Source: Candidatus Rokuibacteriota bacterium (GTDB taxonomy: Bacteria; Methylomirabilota; Methylomirabilia; Rokubacteriales; CSP1-6). Taken from it: DNA of 64,000 bases. Each line of letters starts with the position of its first letter. The stretch's first letter is position 1. Where the stretch lies: assembly GCA_003221695.1 (NCBI GenBank), contig QHSX01000039.1, forward strand, positions 1-64,000. Reading direction: 5' to 3'. The translations under genes and the position numbers were made by a program. Shown piece after piece: positions 1-8,056 of this stretch. The notes beneath the pieces were generated by a model that had not been told where the DNA came from, searched no databases, and saw nothing but the letters and a program-made list of their open reading frames with translations.

Positions 1-43
1 CGTTCTAGCGTGCCGGTTAATGCTCGTTCGAGGGAGCGAGAAA

Positions 44-766
44 ATGAGGAATCGCGTAGGGATCTTCGTGGGACTCGCCGTGTGGCTGCTGGGTCTTCCA
101 GCCGCCGCGTACGCCGAGCACGGCGCCCCGACGGGCGAGACGGGCACCACGCTGTATGAGATCAGCGAGAGGGTCACGTTTGATCCCATGAGCGTTGACG
201 GCACCTTCGTCATTTTCCGGAACGCGACCTCCCCGCTCCTCGGATTCGCAGAGCTCGGCACTCCCCTCTGCCCCTCGAGGTTACTGATCACCGTCCCGAA
301 ACTGAAGCGCTGCACGATCAGCGCGCGCGGCACGGACCACGTCTCCACACGGACGGGCACCGGTCCCGTCAATGGCAAATTCGACGTCGTGATCCACGCT
401 CCAGGTAACAGCTCGGTACACGTTCCCAACTTGCCAATCATCAGCGGGACGTTCGATGGCACGGTCGATTTGCGGCAGGCGGTTTTCTTCGGCGTGCCGC
501 TCGGTTCGATCGCGGGCACCTTCACGATCGAACAGGTCGCGGACCCTGACGGCAGACTCTCGGATGTGCCACCCGTCACGCTGCCCTTCACGGGCACGTT
601 CCGGCTACCGTTTGCGATCGGCCACCACGGCGAGCGCGAGAGAGCCGAAGGCGGGCACGCGGCCTTCTACCTCGCCGACGACCGCACAACGAGGATCCCG
701 ATCAAGTCGAGCGAGCGCTCGGTCGGCTTCGCGACGGTACGGCTCGAACTGAGCTTCGGCCCTTAG
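44..766 (+). CDS. secreted protein of unknown function
   Basis: Predicted 240-residue exported protein. The N-terminus is a classical signal peptide (two Arg, a hydrophobic stretch to about residue 20, then an AAAYA-E cleavage-like site). The mature part is rich in Gly/Thr/Val alternations and repeats of the type SGTFDGTV and GTFTI/GTFRL, which suggests a beta-sandwich; it has only two Cys. I chose ATG 44 over the in-frame ATG at 20 because GGGAG lies 7 bases before it and the signal peptide then starts cleanly. It converges on the VOC gene. I recognise no family and assign no function. Confidence 0.7.
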   Translation: MRNRVGIFVGLAVWLLGLPAAAYAEHGAPTGETGTTLYEISERVTFDPMSVDGTFVIFRNATSPLLGFAELGTPLCPSRLLITVPKLKRCTISARGTDHVSTRTGTGPVNGKFDVVIHAPGNSSVHVPNLPIISGTFDGTVDLRQAVFFGVPLGSIAGTFTIEQVADPDGRLSDVPPVTLPFTGTFRLPFAIGHHGERERAEGGHAAFYLADDRTTRIPIKSSERSVGFATVRLELSFGP

Positions 767-811
767 CCTGACTCCGTCGCGCGGCCGGCCTCACGGGCCT
801 CGCGCGGCCTT

Positions 812-1684
812 CTAGCTGAGCCCGGGGACGAACGCGTCGCGCCCGCGGACGTACGTCGCCTGTCGCTGGGCCGGGTTGCGGTTGATCAGCGGCCGCAGGT
901 ACATCGGGTGCGTGACGCAGCGCACCTCGTGCTCGATCGTGAAGAGCGGGCGTGCGGTCTCGGGATCCACGATGTCCGTGAACCGGTACTGAATGTCGCT
1001 GCTCTCCTCCGTGATCAGGCCCCGCTCGGCGAGCCAGCGGTGCGGTCCTGAGAAGTCCGCGATGTAGATCGCGATGTGGTGGCCGTCGTACGGTGGGAGG
1101 GGCTCGCCCGTCTCGCGGAAGATGAGCTCCTGTTGCACGCCGACCTGAACACGGGCCACCGCGCCGGCCCCGTCCGGGGTGACCACCGCCGGCGCACGGA
1201 AGACGGTGCGGTAGAAGGCCGCGACCCCCGCGGCGCACCCGCGCTCGACGGGGAACTCGACGTAGGGCATCCCCAGGGTCATGTCCCCGAACTCGGGCCC
1301 GGGAGCGTGGCAGCGGATCCGGTTCCCCCAGGGGCACGTGACGGACACGTGCTTGTTCTCGACCGCGTAGCCGAACCGCGTGCCCGCGAGCTTGTCGGCC
1401 ACGCTCGCGAGCCTCGTCTTGAGGGCCTCGAGGTCGGGAACGACCAGCCCGACGCATCCTCGCAGCACCTGCGGCCGCGCCGTCGGCAGGTGGAACTGCT
1501 GCTGGCCGGCATTGGCCCACATGTTGTCGACGCCCACCATGAGGTACGGATCGCGCGTGAGCCCGAGGCCGACCACGTAGAAGAGCGTGGCCACGACCTG
1601 GTCGGGGATCCTCACGTTGACGTGCTCGAGGGCGAGGATGTTGCCCACGTCCTGGCTGCCGCGGTCGAACTTCTTGCCTGCCAT
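812..1684 (-). CDS. VOC-family (glyoxalase/extradiol dioxygenase-like) protein
   Basis: A 290-residue protein with two VOC (beta-alpha-beta-beta-beta) modules, roughly residues 17-140 and 145-270. The first module opens with the usual metal-ligand strand (LEHVNVRIPD, His21), and the second has the DGHHIAIYIAD strand. The family binds a divalent metal and includes glyoxalases, ring-cleavage dioxygenases and isomerases; the substrate cannot be read from sequence. The open frame runs much further upstream but only antisense to the TPP gene. The start at 1684 is preceded by GGGAGG and is where the family begins. It is divergent from the TPP enzyme and may share its regulation. Confidence 0.85.
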   Translation of the reverse strand: MAGKKFDRGSQDVGNILALEHVNVRIPDQVVATLFYVVGLGLTRDPYLMVGVDNMWANAGQQQFHLPTARPQVLRGCVGLVVPDLEALKTRLASVADKLAGTRFGYAVENKHVSVTCPWGNRIRCHAPGPEFGDMTLGMPYVEFPVERGCAAGVAAFYRTVFRAPAVVTPDGAGAVARVQVGVQQELIFRETGEPLPPYDGHHIAIYIADFSGPHRWLAERGLITEESSDIQYRFTDIVDPETARPLFTIEHEVRCVTHPMYLRPLINRNPAQRQATYVRGRDAFVPGLS

Positions 1685-1771
1685 CGTGGCCTCCCGCGTG
1701 AACGGTCTGGTGTAGGATAAGCCGATTCCTGACTTGGCGCTAAAACTCGTTTGACCTGGGGAGCGTATCCT

Positions 1772-3427
1772 ATGAAAGCAGCGGCAGCGGTCGCGGAGAT
1801 CCTCAAGCGCGAGGGCGTGGCCTTCCTCATCGGCTATCCCGTCAACCCCATCATCGAGGCGGCTGCCGAGGCCGACATCCGGACGATCATCGTCCGCCAG
1901 GAGCGGACCGGGCTCCACATGGCCGACGCCGTGAGCCGCATCTCGTCTGGCGAGCGCATCGGCGTCTTCGCCATGCAGCACGGGCCGGGCGCCGAGAACT
2001 CGTTCGGCGGCGTGGCGCAGGCGTACGGCGACTCGGTGCCGATCGTGGTGCTGCCGGCCGGCTACCCGCGCCGGCTCATCAACCTCCCGCCCAACTTCAA
2101 CTCGTTCATCAACTACCAGCACGTCACCAAGTGGGCCGAGCAGGTGGTCATGGCCGACGCCGTCCCGGACGCCATGCGCCGGGCCTTCACGCAGGTGAAG
2201 AACGGCCGCCCGCGCCCGGTGCTCGTCGAGATCCCGCGGGACGTGCTCGGCGAGGACGTACCGGAGCCACTCCAGTACCGGCCGGCGCCGCGGCTCCGCA
2301 CGGCGCCCGATCCGCGCGACGTGGCGCGGGTCGCCGAGGCGCTCGTGGCGGCCGAGCGGCCGGTCATCTACGCGGGCCAGGGGGTGCACTACGCGCGCGC
2401 CTGGCAATCGCTCCGCGAGCTGGCCGAGCTCCTCGAGGCGCCGGTGACGACGAGTCTCCAGGGCAAGAGCGCGTTCCCCGAGGCGCACGCGCTGTCGCTC
2501 GGCTCGGGCGGGCGGTCGATCGGAAAGCAGCTGCATCACTTCTTGACGAACGCCGACCTGATCTTCGGCATCGGCTGTAGCTTCGCCACGACCAACTACG
2601 GCGTCGCGATGCCCCGCGGCAAGAAGATCGTCCACGCGACGCTCGACCCGACGGACCTCAACAAGGACGTCCCCGCCGAGCTCGGCCTCGTCGGCGACGC
2701 CGGCCTCACGCTCCAGGCGCTCATCGCCGAGGTCAAGGATCGCCTGCGCGGCGGTCCGCGCGGGCGCGCCGGCGCCGTGGCCCAGGAGATCAAGACGCTC
2801 AAGACGGAGTGGCTCTCCCAGTGGATGCCGCGGCTCACGTCGAACGCGAAGCCGCTCTCGCCGTACCGGGTCCTCTGGGACCTCATGCATACCGTCGACG
2901 TGAGCCGCACGATCATCACCCACGACGCGGGCAGCCCGCGCGACCAGATCTCGCCTTTCTGGGAGCCCGTGACCCCCTTGAGCTACATCGGCTGGGGCAA
3001 GACCACGCAGCTCGGCACCGGGCTGGGCTACGCGATGGGGGCCAAGCTCGCGGCGCCGGACAAGCTCTGCGTCAACGTCTGGGGCGACGCGGCGATCGGC
3101 TTCACGGGGATGGACTTCGAGACCGCGGTGCGCGAGCGCATCCCGATCCTGTCGGTGCTCCTCAACAACTTCTCGATGGCGATCGAGCTGAAGGTGATGA
3201 AGGTCGCGACGGAGAAGTACCGCTCGACCGACATCAGCGGCCACTACGCCGACATGGCGCGCGCGTTCGGCGGCCACGGCGAGCGCGTGACGGAGCCCGG
3301 CGAGATCGCCCCGGCGATCAAGCGGGCGATCCGGAAGACCGAGGAGGGCGTGCCCGCGCTTCTCGAGTTCATCACCGAGAAGGCGGTGGACTTCTCCCTG
3401 TACGGGTCCGGGACCGGGGGAGGCTAG
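1772..3427 (+). CDS. thiamine pyrophosphate-dependent enzyme (acetolactate synthase-like)
   Basis: A 551-residue protein of the three-domain TPP enzyme superfamily (acetolactate synthase, sulfoacetaldehyde acetyltransferase, benzoylformate decarboxylase and relatives). The N-terminal Pyr domain carries the cofactor-activating Glu (VRQERTGLHM, Glu44), and the C-terminal PP domain has a GDAAIGFTG...LLNNFSM motif for Mg-pyrophosphate. Length fits the family. ATG 1772 follows GGGGAG; the in-frame TTG at 1751 lies within that leader. The luciferase-like gene follows by 4 bases, and the divergent VOC gene suggests a small catabolic module. The exact keto-acid substrate is unknown. Confidence 0.88.
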   Translation: MKAAAAVAEILKREGVAFLIGYPVNPIIEAAAEADIRTIIVRQERTGLHMADAVSRISSGERIGVFAMQHGPGAENSFGGVAQAYGDSVPIVVLPAGYPRRLINLPPNFNSFINYQHVTKWAEQVVMADAVPDAMRRAFTQVKNGRPRPVLVEIPRDVLGEDVPEPLQYRPAPRLRTAPDPRDVARVAEALVAAERPVIYAGQGVHYARAWQSLRELAELLEAPVTTSLQGKSAFPEAHALSLGSGGRSIGKQLHHFLTNADLIFGIGCSFATTNYGVAMPRGKKIVHATLDPTDLNKDVPAELGLVGDAGLTLQALIAEVKDRLRGGPRGRAGAVAQEIKTLKTEWLSQWMPRLTSNAKPLSPYRVLWDLMHTVDVSRTIITHDAGSPRDQISPFWEPVTPLSYIGWGKTTQLGTGLGYAMGAKLAAPDKLCVNVWGDAAIGFTGMDFETAVRERIPILSVLLNNFSMAIELKVMKVATEKYRSTDISGHYADMARAFGGHGERVTEPGEIAPAIKRAIRKTEEGVPALLEFITEKAVDFSLYGSGTGGG

Positions 3428-3431
3428 GGCC

Positions 3432-4373
3432 ATCGCGCCGCAGGTCAAGTATCGGATCGGCGTCATGCCGGGCCCCTGGGCCGCAGGGCCCGCCGGGCGC
3501 GAGCTCTTCTGGCGGCTCATCGACCTCTGCGAGAGGACCGAGATCGACTCGCTCTGGTTCTCCGAGCGGCTCTCCTCGCCGCTGCCGGTGCTCGAGCCCA
3601 TGATCGCCATGGCGGCCGTCGCGGCGCGCACGCGGCGGCTCAAGTTCGGCCCGAGCGTGCTCGTGGCGCCCTTCCGCTCCCCCGTGCTCGCCGCGCGCGA
3701 GCTCGCGATGCTCGACTACCTCTCGGGCGGGCGCGCGCTCCCGGCCGTGGGGATCGGCGTCGAGCAGGAGCGCGAGTTCCGGGCCGCGGGGGTGCCGTTC
3801 AAGGAGCGCGGCCGCCGGACGGACGAGGCAATCACCATCATGCGCCGCTGCTGGGCCGAGGACGAGGTCACGCACGACGGCGAGTTCTGGAAGCTCGAGC
3901 GCGTCACCGTGCTGCCCAAGCCCGTCCAGCAGCCGATGCCGCTGTGGATCGGCGGCAACAGCGACGCCGCCATGCGCCGCGCCGGACGGCTCGGGGACGG
4001 CTGGATCCCGTCCTTCATCGCGCCCGCCGAGTTCCGTGTCGGCGTCGAGAAGACGTGCGCCTACGCCGCCCTCGCCCGGCGCGAGGTGCCGGGCGACCAC
4101 TTCGGCGTCCTCGTGAACTTCTGGCTCGACGACGACCCCGCGCGTGCCCACGCGACCGCCGCGCCGTTCGTCCCGCGCGGCCGCGTGGACGAGGGGACGC
4201 TCGCCGCCTGCACGGCCTTTGGTCCGCCGGCGCTCCTCACCGAGAGGCTCGAGGAGTACGTCGCGGGCGGGGCCTCGAAGTTCGTCGTGCGGCCCATGGG
4301 CCCGTCCGAGCGCATGCTCGAGCAGCTCGAACGGCTGGCCGCGGAGGTGATCCCGCCCTTCCACCGTCGCTGA
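3432..4373 (+). CDS. LLM-class flavin-dependent oxidoreductase (luciferase-like)
   Basis: Member of the bacterial luciferase-like TIM-barrel family, which uses FMN or F420 (substrate unknown). The strand-1 segment VKYRIGVMPGPW, the LKFGPSVLV strand and the LSGGRALPAVGIG loop are typical. The first ATG (3465) would delete most of strand 1. A strong GGGGGAGG ends at 3423 and, 8 bases on, stands an ATC codon at 3432 giving (M)APQVKYRIGV, so I placed the start there; ATC initiation is rare and this is inference. With that start the protein is 313 residues. The 3' end abuts a large inverted repeat. Likely co-transcribed with the TPP enzyme. Confidence 0.82.
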   Translation: MAPQVKYRIGVMPGPWAAGPAGRELFWRLIDLCERTEIDSLWFSERLSSPLPVLEPMIAMAAVAARTRRLKFGPSVLVAPFRSPVLAARELAMLDYLSGGRALPAVGIGVEQEREFRAAGVPFKERGRRTDEAITIMRRCWAEDEVTHDGEFWKLERVTVLPKPVQQPMPLWIGGNSDAAMRRAGRLGDGWIPSFIAPAEFRVGVEKTCAYAALARREVPGDHFGVLVNFWLDDDPARAHATAAPFVPRGRVDEGTLAACTAFGPPALLTERLEEYVAGGASKFVVRPMGPSERMLEQLERLAAEVIPPFHRR

Positions 4374-4377
4374 CCGC

Positions 4378-4546
4378 GGCGCCCCGTCGCGGGTCAGTCT
4401 GGGGGGCGGGGTCGACGAGACCCGTTCCCTGCTGCGCGATGACGGGCTTGCCGCGTGTGATGGAGCCCAACCGCAACGGGCCATGCGGACGCCGGCCGCG
4501 TGGTCGAGCGACCCCGCCCCGCCAGACTGACTCCCTACGGGGCGCC
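4378..4546. repeat. 169-bp foldback element (long imperfect inverted repeat)
   Basis: The convergent gap between two genes is filled by an inverted repeat. The outer arms 4378-4387 and 4537-4546 are a perfect 10-bp match. The inner arms 4393-4414 and 4509-4531 match over about 22 bases with one indel. Shorter nested arms are 4421-4426/4475-4480 and 4444-4448/4464-4468. In total there are about 37-base terminal arms around a roughly 94-base centre with no ORF. It could be a bidirectional terminator, a structured RNA or a decayed MITE-like element; no target-site duplication is obvious. Confidence 0.75.
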
Positions 4547-4550
4547 CGGC

Positions 4551-5525
4551 TCAGCTCGACTGGAGGATCTGGATCAGCAGGTCCGGGTCGATGTTCCCGC
4601 CCGAGAGGACCACTCCGACGCGCGCGCCCCGTGCGACCGGGAGCTTCCCGACGAGCACCGCCGCCGCGCCCACCGCGCCGGTGGGCTCGACGACGATCCG
4701 GGCGCGCAGCGCCAGCACCCGCACGGCCGCGACGATCTCCGCGTCGGTCACGAGGCTCACGTCGGTCAGCCGCTCTTTCAGGATCGGGAACGTGAGCGCC
4801 CCCGGGCTCGTGACGCGGATCCCGTCGGCGATCGTGGGCGGCGGGGCAATGGTGACCCGCTCCCCCTTCTGGAGCGAGAGGTACGTGTCGTTCGCGGTGT
4901 CGGCCTCGACGCCGATCACCACCGTGCCCGGAAAGAGACTCTTCGCCACCGTGGCGCAGCCCGCCATCAGCCCGCCCCCGCCCACCGGGGTCACGAGGGC
5001 GTCGAGCGCGGGGACGTCCTGGAAGAGCTCGAGCGCCGCCGTCCCCTGGCCCGCGATGATCGCGTAGTCGTCGTACGGCGGCACGAGCACGCGCCCGGTC
5101 TCGGCCGCGATGCGCCCGGCGAGCGCCGCCCGGTCGTCCTTCAGCCGGTCGTAGAAGACGATCTCGGCACCGTAGTTGCGGGTCGCCTCAACCTTCGGCG
5201 CCGGCGCGTCGGTCGGCATGCAGATGATGGCACTGCTCCCGACCATACGCGCCGCGAGAGCCACGCCCTGAGCGTGGTTGCCCGACGAATACGCGACGAC
5301 GCCGCGCGCGCGGTCGGCGTCGGGGAGGGACAGGAGCTTGTTGAGCGCACCGCGGATCTTGAAGGACCCTGCGCGCTGGAGGTTCTCGCACTTGAAGAAC
5401 ACGCGGTAGCCGCTCGCGTCGTTGAACGACTGCGACCCGAGGGTCGGGGTGCGGTGGATCCGGTCGCGGAGCCGCCGCGCGGCGGCGTAGACGTCGTCGA
5501 TGCCGAACGTGGAGGCCGCACTCAC
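4551..5525 (-). CDS. PLP-dependent threonine/serine dehydratase-like protein
   Basis: A 324-residue fold-type II PLP enzyme. The cofactor lysine sits in SFKIRGA (near residue 55), the Asn-containing SSGNHAQG loop follows, and VGGGGLMAG is the phosphate-binding glycine loop. There is no C-terminal ACT regulatory domain, so it resembles catabolic threonine dehydratase, serine racemase or threo-3-hydroxyaspartate ammonia-lyase rather than full-length IlvA. It starts at GTG 5525. A TATAAT box (5540-5535 read leftward) lies 9 bases upstream, leaving almost no leader. Substrate choice is uncertain. Confidence 0.88.
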   Translation of the reverse strand: MSAASTFGIDDVYAAARRLRDRIHRTPTLGSQSFNDASGYRVFFKCENLQRAGSFKIRGALNKLLSLPDADRARGVVAYSSGNHAQGVALAARMVGSSAIICMPTDAPAPKVEATRNYGAEIVFYDRLKDDRAALAGRIAAETGRVLVPPYDDYAIIAGQGTAALELFQDVPALDALVTPVGGGGLMAGCATVAKSLFPGTVVIGVEADTANDTYLSLQKGERVTIAPPPTIADGIRVTSPGALTFPILKERLTDVSLVTDAEIVAAVRVLALRARIVVEPTGAVGAAAVLVGKLPVARGARVGVVLSGGNIDPDLLIQILQSS

Positions 5526-5534
5526 GACGGCGAG

Positions 5535-5544
5535 ATTATATACT
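5535..5544. promoter_or_regulatory. overlapping divergent -10 boxes
   Basis: The 25-bp gap between divergent genes contains a perfect TATAAT on the minus strand (5540-5535) and TATACT on the plus strand (5539-5544). The plus box ends 6 bases before the sppA ATG and the minus box ends 9 bases before the dehydratase GTG. Transcripts would therefore start at or within a few bases of the start codons. No good -35 hexamer is visible on either side. Confidence 0.5.
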
Positions 5545-5550
5545 CATCCC

Positions 5551-6516
5551 ATGCGACGACTCCCCGCGCTCGCGCTGGTCCCGCTCCTCGCCGGCTGCTC
5601 GCTGATCTCGCTCGACCTCACGCCGCGGATCGAGCCGCTCCAGGAGCAGACGGTCGAGGGGCACGGCCGCGCCAAGATCCTCCTGCTGGACGTCTCCGGG
5701 TTTCTCTCCGACGAGGGCGGCGCGCCGAGCCTCGTCATCGGCGGGCCCGCCCCGGCGCGGGTGCCGCTGCTGGTCCGCGTTCGGGAGGAGCTCACGAAGG
5801 CCGCCGCCGACCCGGACGTGCGTGCGCTCGTGGTGCGCATCGACAGCGCGGGCGGCACCGTGACGGCCTCCGACGTCATCTACCAGGAGCTCGCCCTGTT
5901 CAAGCGCGAGACCGGTCGGCCCGTCGTCGCGGTGATGCTGGACGTCGCGGCGTCCGGCGGCTACTACGTCGCGCTCGCCGCCGACACGATCGTCGCCCAT
6001 CCCACGACGGTGACCGGCTCGATCGGCGTCCTCATGGTCACGCTGAGCGCCGAGGGGCTCCTGCAGAAGCTCGGGCTCGCGACCACGACGATCAAGTCGG
6101 CCGAGCGCAAAGACATGGGGAGCCCGCTGCGGGCGCTGACCGACGAGGAACGGAAGATCTTCCAGTCGGTCATCGACAGCCTCTACGGGCAGTTCGTCGA
6201 GAAGCTCGCCGAGAATCGGAAGCTCGGCCTCGAGGCCGCGCGGAAGGTGGCCGACGGAAGGATCTACACGGCCCGGCAGGCGCTCGACCTCAAGCTGATC
6301 GACCGGATCGGCTACATGCCTGACGCCATCGAGGCGGCGAAGCGCGCGGTCGGCGTCGAGGAGGCGCGCGTCGTCGTTTACCGCCGCCCCCGCGAGTACC
6401 GCGCCACGTACTACGCGCGCGCCGAGGCGCCGGCCGCCGCCGTGGAGGGCTCGCTCGCGCGGCTCGGGGCGGTCCTGGGCGCGGGCCCGCGCTTCCTCTA
6501 CTTCTGGTGGCCCTGA
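5551..6516 (+). CDS. sppA: signal peptide peptidase SppA-type protease (lipoprotein)
   Basis: A 321-residue S49-family serine protease that degrades signal peptides left in the membrane. Residues 1-16 form a lipoprotein signal with lipobox LLAGC (Cys16), so the enzyme should be lipid-anchored rather than membrane-spanning. The catalytic Ser is Ser135 in DVAASGGYYV. The general-base Lys is probably Lys187 in SAERKDMGSP, 52 residues downstream as in single-domain SppA. Length fits the short (Bacillus-like) form. It appears to be transcribed leaderless from the TATACT box. Its 3' end overlaps the opposite-strand Cys4 ORF by 19 bases. Confidence 0.9.
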   Translation: MRRLPALALVPLLAGCSLISLDLTPRIEPLQEQTVEGHGRAKILLLDVSGFLSDEGGAPSLVIGGPAPARVPLLVRVREELTKAAADPDVRALVVRIDSAGGTVTASDVIYQELALFKRETGRPVVAVMLDVAASGGYYVALAADTIVAHPTTVTGSIGVLMVTLSAEGLLQKLGLATTTIKSAERKDMGSPLRALTDEERKIFQSVIDSLYGQFVEKLAENRKLGLEAARKVADGRIYTARQALDLKLIDRIGYMPDAIEAAKRAVGVEEARVVVYRRPREYRATYYARAEAPAAAVEGSLARLGAVLGAGPRFLYFWWP

Positions 6517-6695
6517 GCCGGATCGCGTTCCGGCTCGACGCCCTCGCAGCGTAAGACCGGCAAGGCCGGGTACTTCGGAAAGCGCGGATCGAATGCGCTG
6601 CGACCGCACAGGACGAAGGTGGACCCCCTCGCGGACGTGACGGACCTCGCATGGCGACAGAGCGCGCAGAGCCCGATCGGCGGCGAGTCGCTCAC
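6498..6695 (-). CDS. small four-cysteine (zinc-ribbon-like) protein
   Basis: A 65-residue ORF starting at GTG 6695, in a GTGA overlap with the Nudix stop codon, so it is translationally coupled. It has CALC (Cys10, Cys13) plus Cys30 and Cys50, a plausible zinc site, and a conserved-looking core RGSTFVLC...DPRFPKYPALPVLRC. I recall similar short proteins in environmental genomes, but I know no function. The coding case rests on the coupling, the regular Cys spacing and the GC-ending codons. It overlaps the sppA 3' end tail to tail. Confidence 0.6.
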   Translation of the reverse strand: MSDSPPIGLCALCRHARSVTSARGSTFVLCGRSAFDPRFPKYPALPVLRCEGVEPERDPAQGHQK

Positions 6696-7267
6696 GGCGC
6701 TCCCGTCACCAGGTCGAGGTAGTGCTTGACGATCCGGGCGGTCGCACCCCAGATGACCTCGCCGCCGTAGTCGTAGAAATACACGGGACGCACGACTCCG
6801 TCGCGCGTCCAGTGCTCGACCCTGAAGTTCGCACGCTCGAGGAGCGCCGCGAACGGCACCTCGATCACCTTCTCGATCTCCTCGCCGTCCGGCCGCCACG
6901 CGACCGGCTCGCGGATCACCCCGACCCACGGCGTGATGACGAACTGAGTGGCGAAGGTCTCCGTGTCGTCGAGCGCGCCCAGCGGCTCGACGGCCCGCCG
7001 CGGGAGACCGACTTCCTCTTCCGACTCCCGCAGCGCGGCGTCGAGGAGCGAAGCGTCGGCGGCGCTGACCGAGCCGCCCGGGAAGGAGATCTGGCCTCGG
7101 TGGGTGGAGACGCGGTCGCTGCGCTTGGCGAAGACGAGGTGCGGCCCGCCACGGTCGAGCAGCGGGACGAGCACCGCGGCGCGGACGAGCGGTCCCGGAT
7201 CCACGACCCGCCGCACGCGCGCCGCGAGCCGCTCGCGGGTCAGCGTCACGAGGTCCTCGAGCGTCAT
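6692..7267 (-). CDS. Nudix hydrolase (CoA pyrophosphatase-like)
   Basis: A 191-residue protein with a Nudix box of the NudL/CoA pyrophosphatase type: GGSVSAADASLLDAALRESEEEVGL is shared with enzymes that split CoA or other nucleotide diphosphates. The upstream segment RGQISFPGG is the typical UPF0035-like signature. It starts at ATG 7267, sharing one base with the SDR stop (TGATG), and ends in a GTGA overlap with the Cys4 ORF. It is part of a minus-strand cluster with the SDR, hydratase and sirtuin, which may link it to acyl-CoA or NAD metabolism (inference). Confidence 0.87.
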   Translation of the reverse strand: MTLEDLVTLTRERLAARVRRVVDPGPLVRAAVLVPLLDRGGPHLVFAKRSDRVSTHRGQISFPGGSVSAADASLLDAALRESEEEVGLPRRAVEPLGALDDTETFATQFVITPWVGVIREPVAWRPDGEEIEKVIEVPFAALLERANFRVEHWTRDGVVRPVYFYDYGGEVIWGATARIVKHYLDLVTGAP

Positions 7268-8049
7268 CACGACATGACGAAGCCGCCGTCCACGTTGAGC
7301 GCCTGGCCCGTGATGCCGGCGGACTCGGGCAGCGCCAGGAACACCGCCGCGTGGGCGATCTCCTCGGCCTCGATCATCCGCCGCTGCGGCACCAGGCGCT
7401 TGTAGTAGCGCTCGAAGATCTCGGTGCCCGATATCGGCCCCGCCTTGGTCGACTGCATGGCGACGCCCATCCCGGCGCGCACGTAGCCCGGGCAGATCGC
7501 GTTCACCGTGATGCCGGGGAAGCCCTGTGAGCCGAGCTCCGCGGCGAGGGCGCGCGTGAGACCGACGACGCCGTGCTTGGAGGCGACGTAGGCGCTCACG
7601 AAGCCGTAGCCGCCCATCTTGCCGAGGACCGACGCGATCGTGATGATCCGACCGCGGCCCTGGGCCATCATCTGCGGGAGGGCCGCGCGGATGGCGCGGT
7701 AGGTGCCGTTCAGGTTGACGTCGACGACGCGCGTCCACTCCTCCTCGTCCTGATCGAGGAGGAGCCCGGAGAGCCCCAGGCCCGCGCAGGTCACGAGCCC
7801 GTCCAGGCCGCCGAATTCTCGCACCGAGCGCTCGGCGAGGGCGCGCATGTCGGCCGAGCGGCTCACGTCCGCCCGCACGGCCACGGCGCGTCCCCCCGAC
7901 CTCCGGATGTCATCGGCGGCCGCGTCGGCGGCCTCGGCGAGATCGGCGACGACGACCGCCGCGCCCTCGCCGGCGAACGCGTGAGCGATGGCGCGGCCGA
8001 TGCCGCCGCCCGCGCCGGTGATCACGACCGCGTGGTCTTTGAGGCGCAT
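7267..8049 (-). CDS. short-chain dehydrogenase/reductase
   Basis: A 260-residue classical SDR. Nucleotide-binding motif TGAGGGIG is at residues 11-18, acidic residues after strand 2 (VVVADLAE) favour NAD(H), and the catalytic Ser and the YVASK motif (Tyr, Lys) are present. The C-terminal NVDGGFVMS is standard. ATG 8049 is preferred over an in-frame TTG at 8064, which would add five residues with no family match. It follows the hydratase by 7 bases. Substrate is unknown; with the neighbouring hydratase a role in keto-acid or aromatic breakdown is possible. Confidence 0.88.
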   Translation of the reverse strand: MRLKDHAVVITGAGGGIGRAIAHAFAGEGAAVVVADLAEAADAAADDIRRSGGRAVAVRADVSRSADMRALAERSVREFGGLDGLVTCAGLGLSGLLLDQDEEEWTRVVDVNLNGTYRAIRAALPQMMAQGRGRIITIASVLGKMGGYGFVSAYVASKHGVVGLTRALAAELGSQGFPGITVNAICPGYVRAGMGVAMQSTKAGPISGTEIFERYYKRLVPQRRMIEAEEIAHAAVFLALPESAGITGQALNVDGGFVMS

Positions 8050-8056
8050 GGTCGGA

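Noticed and set aside
812-3643. Very long minus-strand ORF covering VOC and the whole TPP gene
   Set aside because: Only the last 290 codons match a family; the rest is a shadow of the TPP enzyme, common in GC-rich DNA.
4415-4508. tRNA or tRNA-like gene in the centre of the foldback element
   Set aside because: No acceptor stem with T-loop consensus or anticodon arm can be drawn.
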